Translations under genes and position numbers: made by a program
Source: Streptomyces sp. AC550_RSS872
GTDB taxonomy: Bacteria; Actinomycetota; Actinomycetes; Streptomycetales; Streptomycetaceae
Assembly (NCBI RefSeq): GCF_019049285.1
Contig: NZ_JAGMUL010000004.1
Coordinates: 1-64,000 of the forward strand
DNA length: 64,000 bases
Direction of reading: 5' to 3'
The notes under the pieces: generated by a model
Told to the model about the DNA's origin: nothing
What the model saw: only the letters and a program-made list of their open reading frames with translations
Databases searched by the model: none
Shown: positions 15,790-23,731 of the stretch, in pieces
Numbering within the stretch: position 1 is the first letter of the stretch
How the letters are laid out: each line of letters begins with the position of its first letter

Positions 15790-16413
15790 CTAGGTCAGCA
15801 GGTCGTCCACCACGGCCTCGCCGTCCCGGTAACGGCGTGTGATCTCCGCCCCGCAGTCGTCCGCCGTCCGCTGCAACCGCTGCCGGCGTCGGGACACCTG
15901 CTGCTCGTACCCCACCAGCCTGCCCATCGCGGCGTTCAGCTCGACGTCCGTCCGCGCCTGAAGGTCCGACAGTTCCACCTCGGCCAGCATCTCGGCCGCC
16001 AGCAGCCGGTACTCCTCGCTCTGCGGGGTGCCCAGGGTGACGTGGCGGGCCGACGAGCGGTGGCGGGCCGGGGCGTCGGTGAGGATCTCCGAGAGTCGCT
16101 CCACGACGGACGCCGCGCCCGCGGGAGAGCGCCGCGCGAGTTCCGCCCGCAGGATGTCGATCCGCCCTTGCAGCAGTCGACGTACATAACTCAGGTCCGC
16201 CTCGTCCCGCTGTGCGTCCCGCCGCAGGGTGCGCAGCTCGGGCAGACTGAGCACGGTCAGATCGGGCTCGGGCGGATCGACGGGCAGCCGTGGATCCGCC
16301 CCCGGGCCCGGATCGTCGGCCGTGCGCTGCGTGGGCGGCCTCAGCCCGGCCGGCTGGCCCGTGTGACTCAACACGACAGCCCCAGGAGGCTGCCCGGTAC
16401 TCGGTGTGCTCAT
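15790..16413 (-). CDS. rsiG: RsiG, c-di-GMP-dependent anti-sigma factor for WhiG
   Basis: 207 residues. Two helical segments form an antiparallel coiled coil. Each carries a full copy of the c-di-GMP-binding signature E-X3-S-X2-R-X3-Q-X3-D: Glu71/Ser75/Arg78/Gln82/Asp86, and Glu170/Ser174/Arg177/Gln181/Asp185. This double motif is diagnostic of RsiG, described from S. venezuelae. There, RsiG bound to a c-di-GMP dimer sequesters the sporulation sigma factor WhiG. The first ~50 residues are a disordered Pro-rich leader. The gene is divergent from dtd. WhiG itself is not in the window. Confidence 0.93.
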   Translation of the reverse strand: MSTPSTGQPPGAVVLSHTGQPAGLRPPTQRTADDPGPGADPRLPVDPPEPDLTVLSLPELRTLRRDAQRDEADLSYVRRLLQGRIDILRAELARRSPAGAASVVERLSEILTDAPARHRSSARHVTLGTPQSEEYRLLAAEMLAEVELSDLQARTDVELNAAMGRLVGYEQQVSRRRQRLQRTADDCGAEITRRYRDGEAVVDDLLT

Positions 16414-16594
16414 ATGCCTCTACCGTCCCCTCGACCGGCGTGTGGAAGCATGGTGCCATCCCAAGTGGCCCCTATGTGACCGAGTGCCCACGAACGGCCC
16501 CAGATGGGGGCTTAAGGATCAAAAAAGAGACCGCGAAGAAGCCCCGGCAGGCCCCTTTACCGGCGGCTTCCCCCTCACCGGGCATGATGGCCGC

Positions 16595-17020
16595 ATGCGA
16601 GCTGTGGTGCAGAGGGTGGACGGCGCGAGTGTCGTCGTGGATGACGAGACCGTCGGCGAGATCGTGGGCGAAGGGCTGTGCGTGCTCGTCGGTGTCACGC
16701 ACGAGGACACCAAGGAGAAGGCCGCCCAACTCGCCCGCAAACTCTGGTCGATCCGCATGCTGAACGACGAGAGGTCGTGCAGCGACATCGACGCCCCGCT
16801 CCTCGTCATCAGCCAGTTCACCCTGTACGGCGATGCCCGCAAGGGACGCCGGCCCACCTGGAACGCCGCCGCGCCCGGAGATGTCGCCGAGCCGCTCGTC
16901 GACGAGGTCGTCGCCCAACTCCGCGCCCTGGGCGCGACGGTGGCGACGGGCCGGTTCGGCGCCAAGATGCGGGTGGGTCTGACGAACGACGGCCCGTTCA
17001 CCGTGCTGCTGGAGATCTAG
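16595..17020 (+). CDS. dtd: D-aminoacyl-tRNA deacylase
   Basis: 141 residues from [13 protein letters not shown], the canonical DTD N-terminus. The active-site motifs [15 protein letters not shown] and the Gly-cisPro motif [10 protein letters not shown] near the C-terminus are present. The enzyme hydrolyses D-amino acids (and glycine) mischarged on tRNA. Length matches the family. In-frame sequence upstream to 16406 is non-conserved. The stop codon TAG shares its final G with the first base of the 114-bp inverted-repeat element that follows, so insertion or terminator formation occurred exactly at the gene end. Confidence 0.94.
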   Translation: MRAVVQRVDGASVVVDDETVGEIVGEGLCVLVGVTHEDTKEKAAQLARKLWSIRMLNDERSCSDIDAPLLVISQFTLYGDARKGRRPTWNAAAPGDVAEPLVDEVVAQLRALGATVATGRFGAKMRVGLTNDGPFTVLLEI

Positions 17021-17133
17021 GGGGTGTTTTGAAAGTCCCGTGCGGTGCCCGCGCCCGCCGCGGCAGCGGCTGGTGTCGCAGCCGGTGCGTGCCGGGCGCC
17101 GTGGGTGCTGTGCGGGACTTTCAAAACACCCCC
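17020..17133. mobile_element. 114-bp element with 21-bp perfect terminal inverted repeats
   Basis: The arms at 17020-17040 and 17113-17133 are perfect reverse complements (GGGGTGTTTTGAAAGTCCCG plus one more G at the outer end). They enclose 72 bp of very GC-rich non-coding DNA. The element sits exactly between the convergent dtd and ygfZ genes. Arm length, perfection and small size suggest a MITE-like element. No clear target-site duplication is visible (TCTA versus TGGC), so a long bidirectional terminator is the alternative. Confidence 0.55.
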
Positions 17134-17161
17134 TGGCGAGCCCGGAGCCGCAGTCGCACGG

Positions 17162-18127
17162 CTACGGCTCGACGACCACTTCCTGTGCGGCCGCTGTCTC
17201 TCCGGCCAGGAGCCTCGCGTCCACCGGCACGTTCCGCTTGACCAGCGCCAGCGCGACCGGGCCCAGCTCGTGGTGCCGTACCGATGTGGTGATGAAGCCG
17301 ATCTTGCGGCCGTCGGGGCCCTCGTCGGCCGGCCGGAGCTCCGTGCCGTGCGGGGGCAGGTGGACGTCGCTGCCGTCCAGGTGCAGGAAGACCAGGCGGC
17401 GCGGCGGCTTGCCGAGGTTGTGGACCCGGGCGACCGTCTCCTGGCCGCGGTAGCAGCCCTTCTGCAAGTGCACCGCGGTGCCGATCCAGCCCAGCTCGTG
17501 CGGGATGGTGCGGTGGTCGGTCTCGAAGCCGAGGCGCGGGCGGTGGTGCTCGACGCGCAGCGCCTCGTAGGCGAGGATGCCGGCCGCCGGACCCGCCTTC
17601 TCGGCGTACGACTCCAGGTCGGCACGCGGGAGGAACAGGTCACGGCCGTACGCCGTCTCGCGTACGACGGCGCCCTCGGGGATCTCGGCGATGGATCCGG
17701 CGGGCAGGTGGACGACCGCGAACTCGGCGGTCCGGTCGGCGACTTCGACCTGGTAGAAGAACTTCATCGACTCCAGGTACGCGATCAGCGCGTCCTGGGT
17801 GCCGGGCTCGACATGGGCCCAGACCGTCGTGCCGTCGTCGACCAGGTACAGCGCGTGTTCGATGTGGCCGTGCGCCGAGAGGATCAGCGCTTCGGTGGCC
17901 TCGCCCACCGGGAGGTCGCTGACGTGCTGGGTGAGCAGCAGATGCAGCCAGCTCAGCCGGTCCTGGCCGGTGACGGCGACGACTCCGCGGTGCGAGAGGT
18001 CGACGAAACCGGAGCCGTCGGCGAGGGCGCGCTGCTCGCGGAACAGATCGCCGTAGTGCGCGGCGACGCCTTCGTCCACGCCCTCGGCGGGCACGGCGCC
18101 GGGCAGGGTCAGCAGGGGGCTCTTCAT
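17162..18127 (-). CDS. ygfZ: YgfZ/GcvT-type folate-binding protein
   Basis: 321 residues with the defining motif KGCYRGQETVARVHNLGKPPRRL (about residues 227-249), in which the Cys is invariant. Homology to the T-protein of glycine cleavage lies in the N-terminal two thirds (GVVAVTGQDRLSWLHLLLTQHV). YgfZ proteins bind tetrahydrofolate and support assembly or repair of Fe-S clusters. It follows nur by 10 bp on the same strand, so nur and ygfZ are probably co-transcribed. Confidence 0.92.
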   Translation of the reverse strand: MKSPLLTLPGAVPAEGVDEGVAAHYGDLFREQRALADGSGFVDLSHRGVVAVTGQDRLSWLHLLLTQHVSDLPVGEATEALILSAHGHIEHALYLVDDGTTVWAHVEPGTQDALIAYLESMKFFYQVEVADRTAEFAVVHLPAGSIAEIPEGAVVRETAYGRDLFLPRADLESYAEKAGPAAGILAYEALRVEHHRPRLGFETDHRTIPHELGWIGTAVHLQKGCYRGQETVARVHNLGKPPRRLVFLHLDGSDVHLPPHGTELRPADEGPDGRKIGFITTSVRHHELGPVALALVKRNVPVDARLLAGETAAAQEVVVEP

Positions 18128-18137
18128 ATGCCTAAGC

Positions 18138-18575
18138 CTACGACTCGGTAGTTGAACTCTTCAGGGAGCAGTCCTTGCAGCGGCCGAAGATCGCGAAGTG
18201 CTTCATGTCGGTCTCGAAGCCGAAGGTCCGGCTCAGCTTGGCGGTGAACTCGGCGGCCACCTGGACGTCCGCCTCGATGACGTTCTCGCAGTCGCGGCAG
18301 ACCAGGTGGAGGTGGTGGTGGCGGTCGGCGAGGTGGTACGTCGGCGCACCGTGCCCGAGGTGGGCGTGGCTGACCAGCCCGAGTTCCTCCAGGAGCTCCA
18401 GGGTCCGGTACACGGTGGAGATGTTGACCCCCGACGCCGTCTTCCTCACTTCCACGAGGATGTCGTCGGGGGTCGCGTGCTCGAGGGTGTCCACAGCTTC
18501 GAGGACAAGCTGACGCTGCGGCGTCAGCCGGTAGCCGCGCTGCCTGAGGTCGCTCTTCCAGTCGGTGCTCACCAC
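18138..18575 (-). CDS. nur: Nur, nickel-responsive Fur-family regulator
   Basis: 145 residues from the GTG at 18575 (VVSTDWKSDLRQRGYRL). With this start His33, His70, His72, His86, His88, His90 and His126 fall at the positions I recall for the two metal sites of S. coelicolor Nur, whose N-terminus is almost identical. Two CXXC-type pairs (CRDC, CKDC) follow. Nur with Ni represses nickel uptake and the Fe superoxide dismutase. TAGACT lies seven bases upstream of the GTG on its strand with no ribosome site, so the mRNA is probably leaderless. Neither nickel-transport nor sodF genes are adjacent. Confidence 0.92.
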   Translation of the reverse strand: MVSTDWKSDLRQRGYRLTPQRQLVLEAVDTLEHATPDDILVEVRKTASGVNISTVYRTLELLEELGLVSHAHLGHGAPTYHLADRHHHLHLVCRDCENVIEADVQVAAEFTAKLSRTFGFETDMKHFAIFGRCKDCSLKSSTTES

Positions 18576-18607
18576 ACCGGAAAGTCTAGAGCCAGTCGAC
18601 GGGATGC

Positions 18608-19183
18608 CTACTTGAAGAAGGCGATGCCGTCGTCCGGAAGGTCGTCCGGCAGGGCCTTGGCCCAGCGCTCGACCTCCTCCGGGGTGACGACCTTCTTCAG
18701 GTGGGCCGACATGTAGGGGCGCAGCTCGACCTCGGGGGTCTGCTTCTCGCCGACCCACATCAGGTCGCTCTTGACGTAGCCGTAGAGCCGCTTGCCCCCG
18801 GTGTAGGGGCCGGAGGCGGCCGTGCGGGCCACGGCGTCCGTCACCAGGTCGATCTGGGGCTTCTTGTCGGCCATCTCGCCGTACCAGACCTCGACGACGC
18901 CGTCGTTGCGGACCATCGTGACCTCGACCTTGCGGTCGGCGTCGATGCGCCAGAAGCCGTGCTCGGACTCCAGCGGCCGCACCTTGTTGCCTTCGTTGTC
19001 CAGCACCCAGGTGTGAGAGCGGTACTCCAGGAAGTCCCGGCCGTCGTGCGTGAAGGCGACCTCCTGCCCGAAGTTGCACTTCTCGGAGCCGGGGAAGTCG
19101 TGCACGCCCGCGCCCGCCCAGTTGCCGAGCAGGAAGGCGAGGGGGACGAGGTCCTTGTGGAGGTCGGACGGGATCTCGATCAT
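18608..19183 (-). CDS. Nitrobindin-like heme-binding beta-barrel protein (FABP family)
   Basis: 191 residues. The N-terminal motif LLGNWAGAG matches the GxWxGxG hallmark of nitrobindins/DUF1794. Alternating strands form the predicted ten-stranded barrel, and the histidine-containing segment before the C-terminus (YMSAHLKKVV) is present. Family members bind ferric heme and isomerise peroxynitrite. The gene lies upstream of nur and downstream of the 32-residue peptide gene on the same strand, 32-36 bp apart, suggesting a shared transcript. Confidence 0.85.
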   Translation of the reverse strand: MIEIPSDLHKDLVPLAFLLGNWAGAGVHDFPGSEKCNFGQEVAFTHDGRDFLEYRSHTWVLDNEGNKVRPLESEHGFWRIDADRKVEVTMVRNDGVVEVWYGEMADKKPQIDLVTDAVARTAASGPYTGGKRLYGYVKSDLMWVGEKQTPEVELRPYMSAHLKKVVTPEEVERWAKALPDDLPDDGIAFFK

Positions 19184-19219
19184 GAGCAGCTCAGAAGTCT
19201 CGTACGTCGGTGATGGCGG

Positions 19220-19318
19220 TCAGCGCTGGCCCTGGTACAGCTTCTTCACGGTCAGCCCGGCGAAGGCGAGAACGCCGACGCAGACCAGGACCAGCAGGGC
19301 TTCGAAGAAGATCTCCAC
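19220..19318 (-). CDS. 32-residue membrane peptide
   Basis: GTG start with GAGGAG at proper spacing. The product (VEIFFEALLVLVCVGVLAFAGLTVKKLYQGQR, read as two parts: hydrophobic helix residues 2-23, then a basic tail KKLYQGQR) is a textbook single-helix membrane peptide, N-out/C-in by the positive-inside rule. It lies 36 bp upstream of the nitrobindin-like gene on the same strand. The ribosome site and helix-plus-basic-tail design support a real gene below usual length cut-offs. Function unknown. Confidence 0.65.
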   Translation of the reverse strand: MEIFFEALLVLVCVGVLAFAGLTVKKLYQGQR

Positions 19319-19360
19319 GGGGTGCTCCTCGATTGAGCGTGGGGAATGCTTTGCGTACAC

Positions 19361-19399
19361 AGGGCCGGGCCCCAGCTTACGCGGCCGGGGCCGGGCCCT
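19361..19399 (-). terminator. Stem-loop terminator after the membrane-protein operon
   Basis: AGGGCCGGGCCCC (19361-19373) and GGGGCCGGGCCCT (19387-19399) pair with one mismatch around a 13-base loop. It is positioned after the three-gene operon ending at 19425 and before the 32-residue peptide gene. Confidence 0.7.
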
Positions 19400-19424
19400 C
19401 CGTATGAGGTACGCCCTCGCGGGC

Positions 19425-20285
19425 TCAGCCGAGCAGCTGGCTCTGTAGGACCACCGTCTGCTGGAACGGGACGGCCGCGGCCCCGCCCTTGCGGGCCTGC
19501 ACGACCAGCCCCAGCACGTCACCGGAGACCAGGTACGCCTGCCGGACCTGCTCGGCGCCGTACGGCTTGGCCTCGGCGTAGGCGTAGTGCCGTACGTCGA
19601 CGACCTCGGCGTCGGCGGGGAAGCCCTCGTCCATGTGCATCCGGTCGGCACCGCGCAGGCCGTAGGCGGGCGAGTCGAAGTTGGTGAGGTGGTCCTGCTG
19701 AAGCACGTCAGCCACCTGACCGGACTCGAACTGGAGCAGGTAGATCCGCGTGCGCGTACCGTCCGGCGTGGTCCAGCCACGGGCCGCGATGTGCCGCAGG
19801 GCGTGGTCCGTGAGCAGCTGGCCGAGGTTGTCCCGGTCTTCCTCCAGTGCGTACGCCGACAGGAAGTCCTTCGTGGCCAGCCAGCCGTCGCGCCCGCTCA
19901 GCTCCTTGTCCGCCTCGGCCCCCGTGGGCGCCGGCAGCAGCAGCTCGCGCAGGTCCGCGTGGTGGAGGGAGGCCAGGTTCTCCTCGGCGAACGGCGCCGG
20001 GCTGCCGGCGGGCAGCGGCGGCCTGGTGATCTCCGGGTACGTCCAGCGCCCGTCCGTCTCGGTCGCGAGACCGGGCACGTCCGTGCGTTCCATACGCGTG
20101 ATTCCGTACGCGGTGGAGGCGCCGACGGCGGCGAAGACGACGACGGCCGCGGTCCAACGCAGGACGGCGCGCAGGACACGGCGGTCCTTCTTCACGGGGG
20201 GAACGGCCGGAACGGCCGGATCGCCCGCCGGCTCCGGCGGGATGTCGGCCAGGGGCGCCGTGGCGGTGTACTGCTGCTCGGTCAT
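19425..20285 (-). CDS. Single-pass membrane protein, last of three tandem genes
   Basis: 286 residues: a Pro/Ala-rich cytoplasmic N-terminus, one transmembrane helix (about residues 43-63, TAAVVVFAAVGASTAYGITR), then an extracellular domain of ~220 residues. That domain contains HHADLRELLLPAPTGAEAD, which is echoed in its two upstream neighbours (LRGLLLPYGENG, LRELLLQRPKGA). It starts 4 bp before the stop of the preceding gene (ATGA), so translation is coupled. No known enzymatic motif is visible. It may be part of a cell-surface complex with the two neighbours. Confidence 0.72.
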   Translation of the reverse strand: MTEQQYTATAPLADIPPEPAGDPAVPAVPPVKKDRRVLRAVLRWTAAVVVFAAVGASTAYGITRMERTDVPGLATETDGRWTYPEITRPPLPAGSPAPFAEENLASLHHADLRELLLPAPTGAEADKELSGRDGWLATKDFLSAYALEEDRDNLGQLLTDHALRHIAARGWTTPDGTRTRIYLLQFESGQVADVLQQDHLTNFDSPAYGLRGADRMHMDEGFPADAEVVDVRHYAYAEAKPYGAEQVRQAYLVSGDVLGLVVQARKGGAAAVPFQQTVVLQSQLLG

Positions 20286-21187
20286 ACGGCCATCCCCTGG
20301 TCGTCGATGCGGTCGAGCTGCCGGGTGACGAACACCCCGATGCCGGCCAGGTCGACCGGTCGGATGCCCGCAGCGGTGAAGCTGATCAGCACGTCACCCG
20401 AGTAGGCCGCGCAGAACACGCCGTCGAGCTCCTCGTCCTCGCCCTTGGGCGTCAGGAAGCACTTGGCGTTCTTGTGGCCCTCGATCTTCGGCCCCTTGCG
20501 GAAGACGCCGAGCGCGGAGAAGAACTCGTTCTGGGACGTCGCGATGTCCCGTGCGGCCGTACGGCTCTCCATCCGTGCCAGGGTGACGCTGACGGAGAAC
20601 GCCTCGTCGAAGTTGATGGCGCGGCGGGTCGCGTAGAAGTAGCTGCGCATCACCATGCCCTTGACGCTCTGCTTGTCGATCTCCTTCTCCAGCTGCCGAC
20701 GCTGGGTGCGGGGCAGGTCCTTGAGCGAGTCCTTGCGCAGGGCGGTGGCCTGACGTCCGCTGAGCTCGGCGTCGGCCCCGAACTCTCCGAGGTCGGGGCC
20801 GCGGGTGTAGCCGTTCTCCCCGTACGGCAGCAGCAGCCCGCGCAGTCCCGAGCCCGCCTTCTCCGCCTTGGCGTCGGCCGCGGACGGCTTGGGGAACTTC
20901 CAGGTAGGCCGGCCCGGGTCCCGGTCGGCGCCCTGGACGGTGACGACGGTGTAGCCGGCACCGGCGACGACGGCACCCAGCAGCAGGACGGTCCCGGCGA
21001 GGGCGCCGAGCCGCGAGGGCCGCGGCCGCTTCCGCTCGGGGCTCGCGGTGCTCTCGGCGGCCCGGGGGTTCTCGGCGCCCTGAGCGCCCTGAGCGCCCTG
21101 GACGTTCTCGGAGCCCTCGGCGTTCTCGGCGTTCTCGGCGTTCTCGGCGTTCTCGGCGTTCTGAGGGCTCTCGGATATCTCGGTCAC
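20282..21187 (-). CDS. Single-pass membrane protein, middle of three tandem genes
   Basis: 301 residues. The N-terminus is a low-complexity acidic tail of repeated Asn-Ala-Glu triplets encoded by perfect 9-bp DNA repeats (21122-21157), then Gly-Ala-Gln repeats. A transmembrane helix lies at about residues 62-84, and the extracellular part carries LRGLLLPYGENG, like its neighbours' LRELLL blocks. It overlaps both flanking genes by 4 bp. The repeat tail is likely to vary in length between strains. Function unknown; paralogy with the two neighbours is inferred from topology and the LLL motif. Confidence 0.72.
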   Translation of the reverse strand: MTEISESPQNAENAENAENAENAEGSENVQGAQGAQGAENPRAAESTASPERKRPRPSRLGALAGTVLLLGAVVAGAGYTVVTVQGADRDPGRPTWKFPKPSAADAKAEKAGSGLRGLLLPYGENGYTRGPDLGEFGADAELSGRQATALRKDSLKDLPRTQRRQLEKEIDKQSVKGMVMRSYFYATRRAINFDEAFSVSVTLARMESRTAARDIATSQNEFFSALGVFRKGPKIEGHKNAKCFLTPKGEDEELDGVFCAAYSGDVLISFTAAGIRPVDLAGIGVFVTRQLDRIDDQGMAV

Positions 21188-22005
21188 AGCCGCCCCATCT
21201 GCCGCTCGGCGAGATCCATGATCTTCTCCTTGGAGATCGGCTTGGTGTCGTAGACCCAGATGTGCATCGCGATGTCGCCGCGCCAGGCGTGTGCCTCGGC
21301 CGAGTACAGCGGGAGGTAGCCGGCGTCCCGCTCCGGGGTGTCGTGCACGTACGCCATGCCGTCACCCGTGCCGGGGATGGGCCAGCTGCGGGTGTCGGGC
21401 TCCTCCTCGGCCCAGTAGTACGCGCCCTCGGCGTGGCCGCCGGCCGCCAGGGCCTGCTCCTGGCGGAACTGTGCCAGCTGGATCTCGACGTTGTAGGTGG
21501 TGCCCACCCGCCAGCCCGTGACGGCGGCACGGCGGAACTCGTCGCTGACGAGGTCGCCGAACATCTCGCCCGGCTCCTCGTAGCCGTCCGCGTAGTCGGC
21601 TAGGTCCAACCAGCCGTCGGTGCCCGCCGTGATCACGGTGTCCCGCGCGCCCTTGGGCCGCTGGAGCAGCAGCTCGCGCAGATCACCGTCGGTCCTCACC
21701 CGGCGGTCCTCGGCGGCGGACAGCGGCTCGGCCACCCCCTTGGCCCGCTCGACCACGGGCTGGGAGAGGGGCGGCAGTTTCGTGGGCCGGCGATCGGCCT
21801 GCACCAGGTAACCGGTACAGGTCCCGGCGACGAGCCCGAGCACGGCTCCGGCGATCAGGAGCGCCGCGGTGCGCCCGCGGCGACGAGGCCGGGGCAGGGC
21901 GGCCGGCTCGGCCGGTCCGGGCACCTCCGGGTGCGCGGGCGCAGCCGAGGAAACCGGCATGACCGGCGCGTCAGCCGCCTCTCCCACTTCTTCAGGTACA
22001 TCCAA
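21184..22005 (-). CDS. Single-pass membrane protein, first of three tandem genes
   Basis: About 273 residues if started at the TTG at 22005, which has GGGGGGAC directly upstream; a longer reading from 22053 lacks a ribosome site. A disordered Pro/Ala/Glu N-terminus, a transmembrane helix (AALLIAGAVLGLVAGTCTGYLV) and an extracellular domain with LRELLLQRPKGA match the two downstream proteins. Extracellular stretches are rich in Trp, Tyr and acidic residues (EGAYYWAEEEPDTRSW). Its stop overlaps the next start (ATGA). Function unknown. Confidence 0.7.
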   Translation of the reverse strand: MDVPEEVGEAADAPVMPVSSAAPAHPEVPGPAEPAALPRPRRRGRTAALLIAGAVLGLVAGTCTGYLVQADRRPTKLPPLSQPVVERAKGVAEPLSAAEDRRVRTDGDLRELLLQRPKGARDTVITAGTDGWLDLADYADGYEEPGEMFGDLVSDEFRRAAVTGWRVGTTYNVEIQLAQFRQEQALAAGGHAEGAYYWAEEEPDTRSWPIPGTGDGMAYVHDTPERDAGYLPLYSAEAHAWRGDIAMHIWVYDTKPISKEKIMDLAERQMGRL

Positions 22006-22107
22006 GACGTCCCCCCACGGAACGTGAAGTGCGCATTCCGTATGCGCGCGCACAGGAGACCCATGGCCAACGCCGCAGGTTGTAAGGGAGTTGATTACGA
22101 TTCGGCC

Positions 22108-22470
22108 ATGGCGAAGAAGCTGGTGATCAAGGTGACGGCGGGGGCCGATGCCCCCGAACGCTGCTCACAGGCGTTCACGGTCGCGGCGGTGGCCGTGGCC
22201 AGCGGCGTCAACGTCTCCGTATGGCTGACCGGCGAGTCCGCGTGGTTCGCCCTGCCGGGCCGCGCCGCCGAGTTCGAGCTCCCCCACGCGGCCCCGCTCC
22301 CCGACCTGATCGACGCGATCCTCGCGAGCGGCCGCCTCACCCTGTGCACCCAGTGCGCGGCCCGCCGGGACATCACGGAGAAGGACGTCATCGAGGGCGT
22401 ACGGATCGCGGGCGCCCAGGTCTTCGTCCAGGAGGCTCTGGCGGACGAGACGCAGGCGCTCGTCTACTGA
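22108..22470 (+). CDS. DsrE/YchN-like small protein
   Basis: 120 residues starting MAKKLVIKVTAGADAPERC. The fold signature is an alpha/beta protein with AFTVAAVAVASGVNVSVWLTGESAWFAL and the C-terminal EGVRIAGAQVFVQEAL helix-strand. Cysteines occur at position 19 and as CTQC near residue 83, which could relay sulfur. The DsrE/F family includes sulfur-transfer subunits and uncharacterised homologues. Upstream ATG codons are out of context. It converges on and overlaps the glyoxalase-like gene by 7 bp. Confidence 0.82.
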   Translation: MAKKLVIKVTAGADAPERCSQAFTVAAVAVASGVNVSVWLTGESAWFALPGRAAEFELPHAAPLPDLIDAILASGRLTLCTQCAARRDITEKDVIEGVRIAGAQVFVQEALADETQALVY

Positions 22471-22883
22471 GCCGCGGGGGACTCCTCGGTCGACTCCTCG
22501 GTCGACTCCTCGGTCCAGAGGCAGAAGGGGTGCCCGGACGGGTCGTAGAGCACGCGTACGTCGTCCTGGGGCTGGTACTCCGCGAGCCACGCCCCTTCCG
22601 CCAGCGCCCGCGCGGTCTCGGCCTCCAGGTCGTCGACCTCGATGTCCAGGTGCAGCATCATCTGCTGGTCGCCGGGCCTGCGGCTGGGCCAGACGGGCGG
22701 CACGTAGTCGGGTTCGGTCTCGAAGGCGAGGGACGTTCCCTCGGTGCCGGGTGGCGGCCCGATGAGGACCCAGTCCGGCTCCTCGGCGCGCACCACATAG
22801 CCCAGCAGCCGCTGGTAGAAACCGGCGAGTTCCTGCGCGTCCCGCGCGTCGAGCACCACGGTGGACAACTTCGTAGGCGACAT
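22464..22883 (-). CDS. VOC/glyoxalase-fold protein
   Basis: 139 residues from MSPTKLSTVVLDARDAQELAGFYQRLLGY, with AGGAAGG upstream of the start. It contains paired beta-alpha-beta-beta-beta units (LHLDIEVDDLEAETARALAEGA, then VLYDPSGHPFCLWTEE), typical of vicinal oxygen chelate proteins. The C-terminus is extended by three EEST/S units produced by a perfect 12-bp DNA repeat at 22480-22515. Metal-dependent enzyme or drug-binding roles are possible; substrate unknown. Confidence 0.85.
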   Translation of the reverse strand: MSPTKLSTVVLDARDAQELAGFYQRLLGYVVRAEEPDWVLIGPPPGTEGTSLAFETEPDYVPPVWPSRRPGDQQMMLHLDIEVDDLEAETARALAEGAWLAEYQPQDDVRVLYDPSGHPFCLWTEESTEESTEESPAAQ

Positions 22884-22893
22884 GCCCGCCTTC

Positions 22894-23154
22894 CTACTGC
22901 CGCCGCTTCTTCCCGTCCAGCTCGTCCCACCACTCGTCGGACTTCGGATCCCCGGACGGGTCGTCCCACCAGCGGTCCTCCGGCCCCCGCCGGTTGGCGA
23001 CCATCGCGGCCAGCGGCGGAATGACCATGGCCACCACACACATCCCCACGGCCACCGGCACCGACCACAGACGCACGACCCCCCAGGCCAGGACGAAGAG
23101 CGTGATGCACGTCCCCATCATGGCGAAGTAGAGATGACGTCGCCGTGCGTACAT
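22894..23154 (-). CDS. DUF3099 membrane protein
   Basis: 86 residues, starting MYARRRHLYFAMMGTCITLFVLAWG. Two transmembrane helices (about 8-25 and 30-50) are followed by a hydrophilic tail rich in Trp and Asp (EDRWWDDPSGDPKSDEWWDELDG). This matches the DUF3099 family of small actinobacterial membrane proteins. It ends 11 bp upstream of the VOC gene on the same strand. Function unknown. Confidence 0.82.
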   Translation of the reverse strand: MYARRRHLYFAMMGTCITLFVLAWGVVRLWSVPVAVGMCVVAMVIPPLAAMVANRRGPEDRWWDDPSGDPKSDEWWDELDGKKRRQ

Positions 23155-23321
23155 GACTTCAGGGTAGGCCCGCCCTGCACGTAGCGGGCCGGCCCGGCGG
23201 GCCACGACCGACCCCATCGACGCAGGCCCGCGCCGAAGGCCGACGGACGGAGTCCGGCGCAGGGTCCCGCAGCGTGCGAAGCAGTGCAAGGGGCCCGTCA
23301 AGAATGGGCCGGCCCACGCCA

Positions 23322-23364
23322 AAGGGCCGTACCCCGGGTGTCCAACCCGTGGGGTACGGCCCTT
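23322..23364 (-). terminator. Strong terminator of the sulfurtransferase operon
   Basis: AAGGGCCGTACCCC (23322-23335) pairs perfectly with GGGGTACGGCCCTT (23351-23364), and the loop can form an inner GGGT/ACCC pair. It lies 19 bp after the DUF1416 stop. Confidence 0.85.
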
Positions 23365-23383
23365 CGGCCGGTCAGGGTGTCGC

Positions 23384-23671
23384 TCAGACCGTGATGGCCA
23401 CCTCGGCCAGGCCGCCCTGCTGGGCGACGACCGTGCGGTCGGCGGTGCCGCCGGGGACCAGCGCGCGTACGGTCCAGGTGCCCTCGGCCGCGTAGAAGCG
23501 GAACTGGCCCGTGGCGGAGGTGGGGACCTCCGCGGTGAACTCGCCGGTCGAGTCCAGCAGTCGGACGTAACCGACCACCGGCTCGCCGTCCTTCGTCACC
23601 TGGCCCTGGATCGTGGTCTCACCGGGCTTGATCGTCGAGGCGTCGGGGCCGCCGGCCTTCGCTCCACACAT
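23384..23671 (-). CDS. DUF1416 (SseC-like) protein
   Basis: 95 residues from MCGAKAGGPDASTIKPGET. ATG at 23671 is chosen because GGAG lies seven bases upstream; a TTG 12 bp earlier lies inside that site. A single carboxypeptidase-regulatory-like beta sandwich (IQGQVTKDGEPVVGYVRLLDSTGEFTAEVPTSATGQFRFYAAEGTWTVRAL) is visible. The family is the constant companion of the CysA sulfurtransferase in actinobacteria (SseC in mycobacteria). It lies 60 bp downstream of the sulfurtransferase in the same operon. Its role in sulfur metabolism is inferred from that pairing. Confidence 0.88.
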   Translation of the reverse strand: MCGAKAGGPDASTIKPGETTIQGQVTKDGEPVVGYVRLLDSTGEFTAEVPTSATGQFRFYAAEGTWTVRALVPGGTADRTVVAQQGGLAEVAITV

Positions 23672-23731
23672 GTCTTTCTCCAAGAGGGGTCTGACCGGAA
23701 ACGAAGGCCGGTCGGGATGGAAGAGGTTGTC

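Noticed and set aside
17020..17133. Possible intact insertion sequence
   Set aside because: The element is only 114 bp and has no transposase ORF, so only a MITE-like or terminator interpretation remains.
21122..21157. Perfect 9-bp direct repeats
   Set aside because: Coding slippage repeat (Asn-Ala-Glu) in the middle membrane-protein gene, not an independent element.
22480..22515. Perfect 12-bp triplicate that might be a CRISPR-like or regulatory repeat
   Set aside because: It is in frame at the end of the VOC gene and encodes EEST/S units; there are no spacers.
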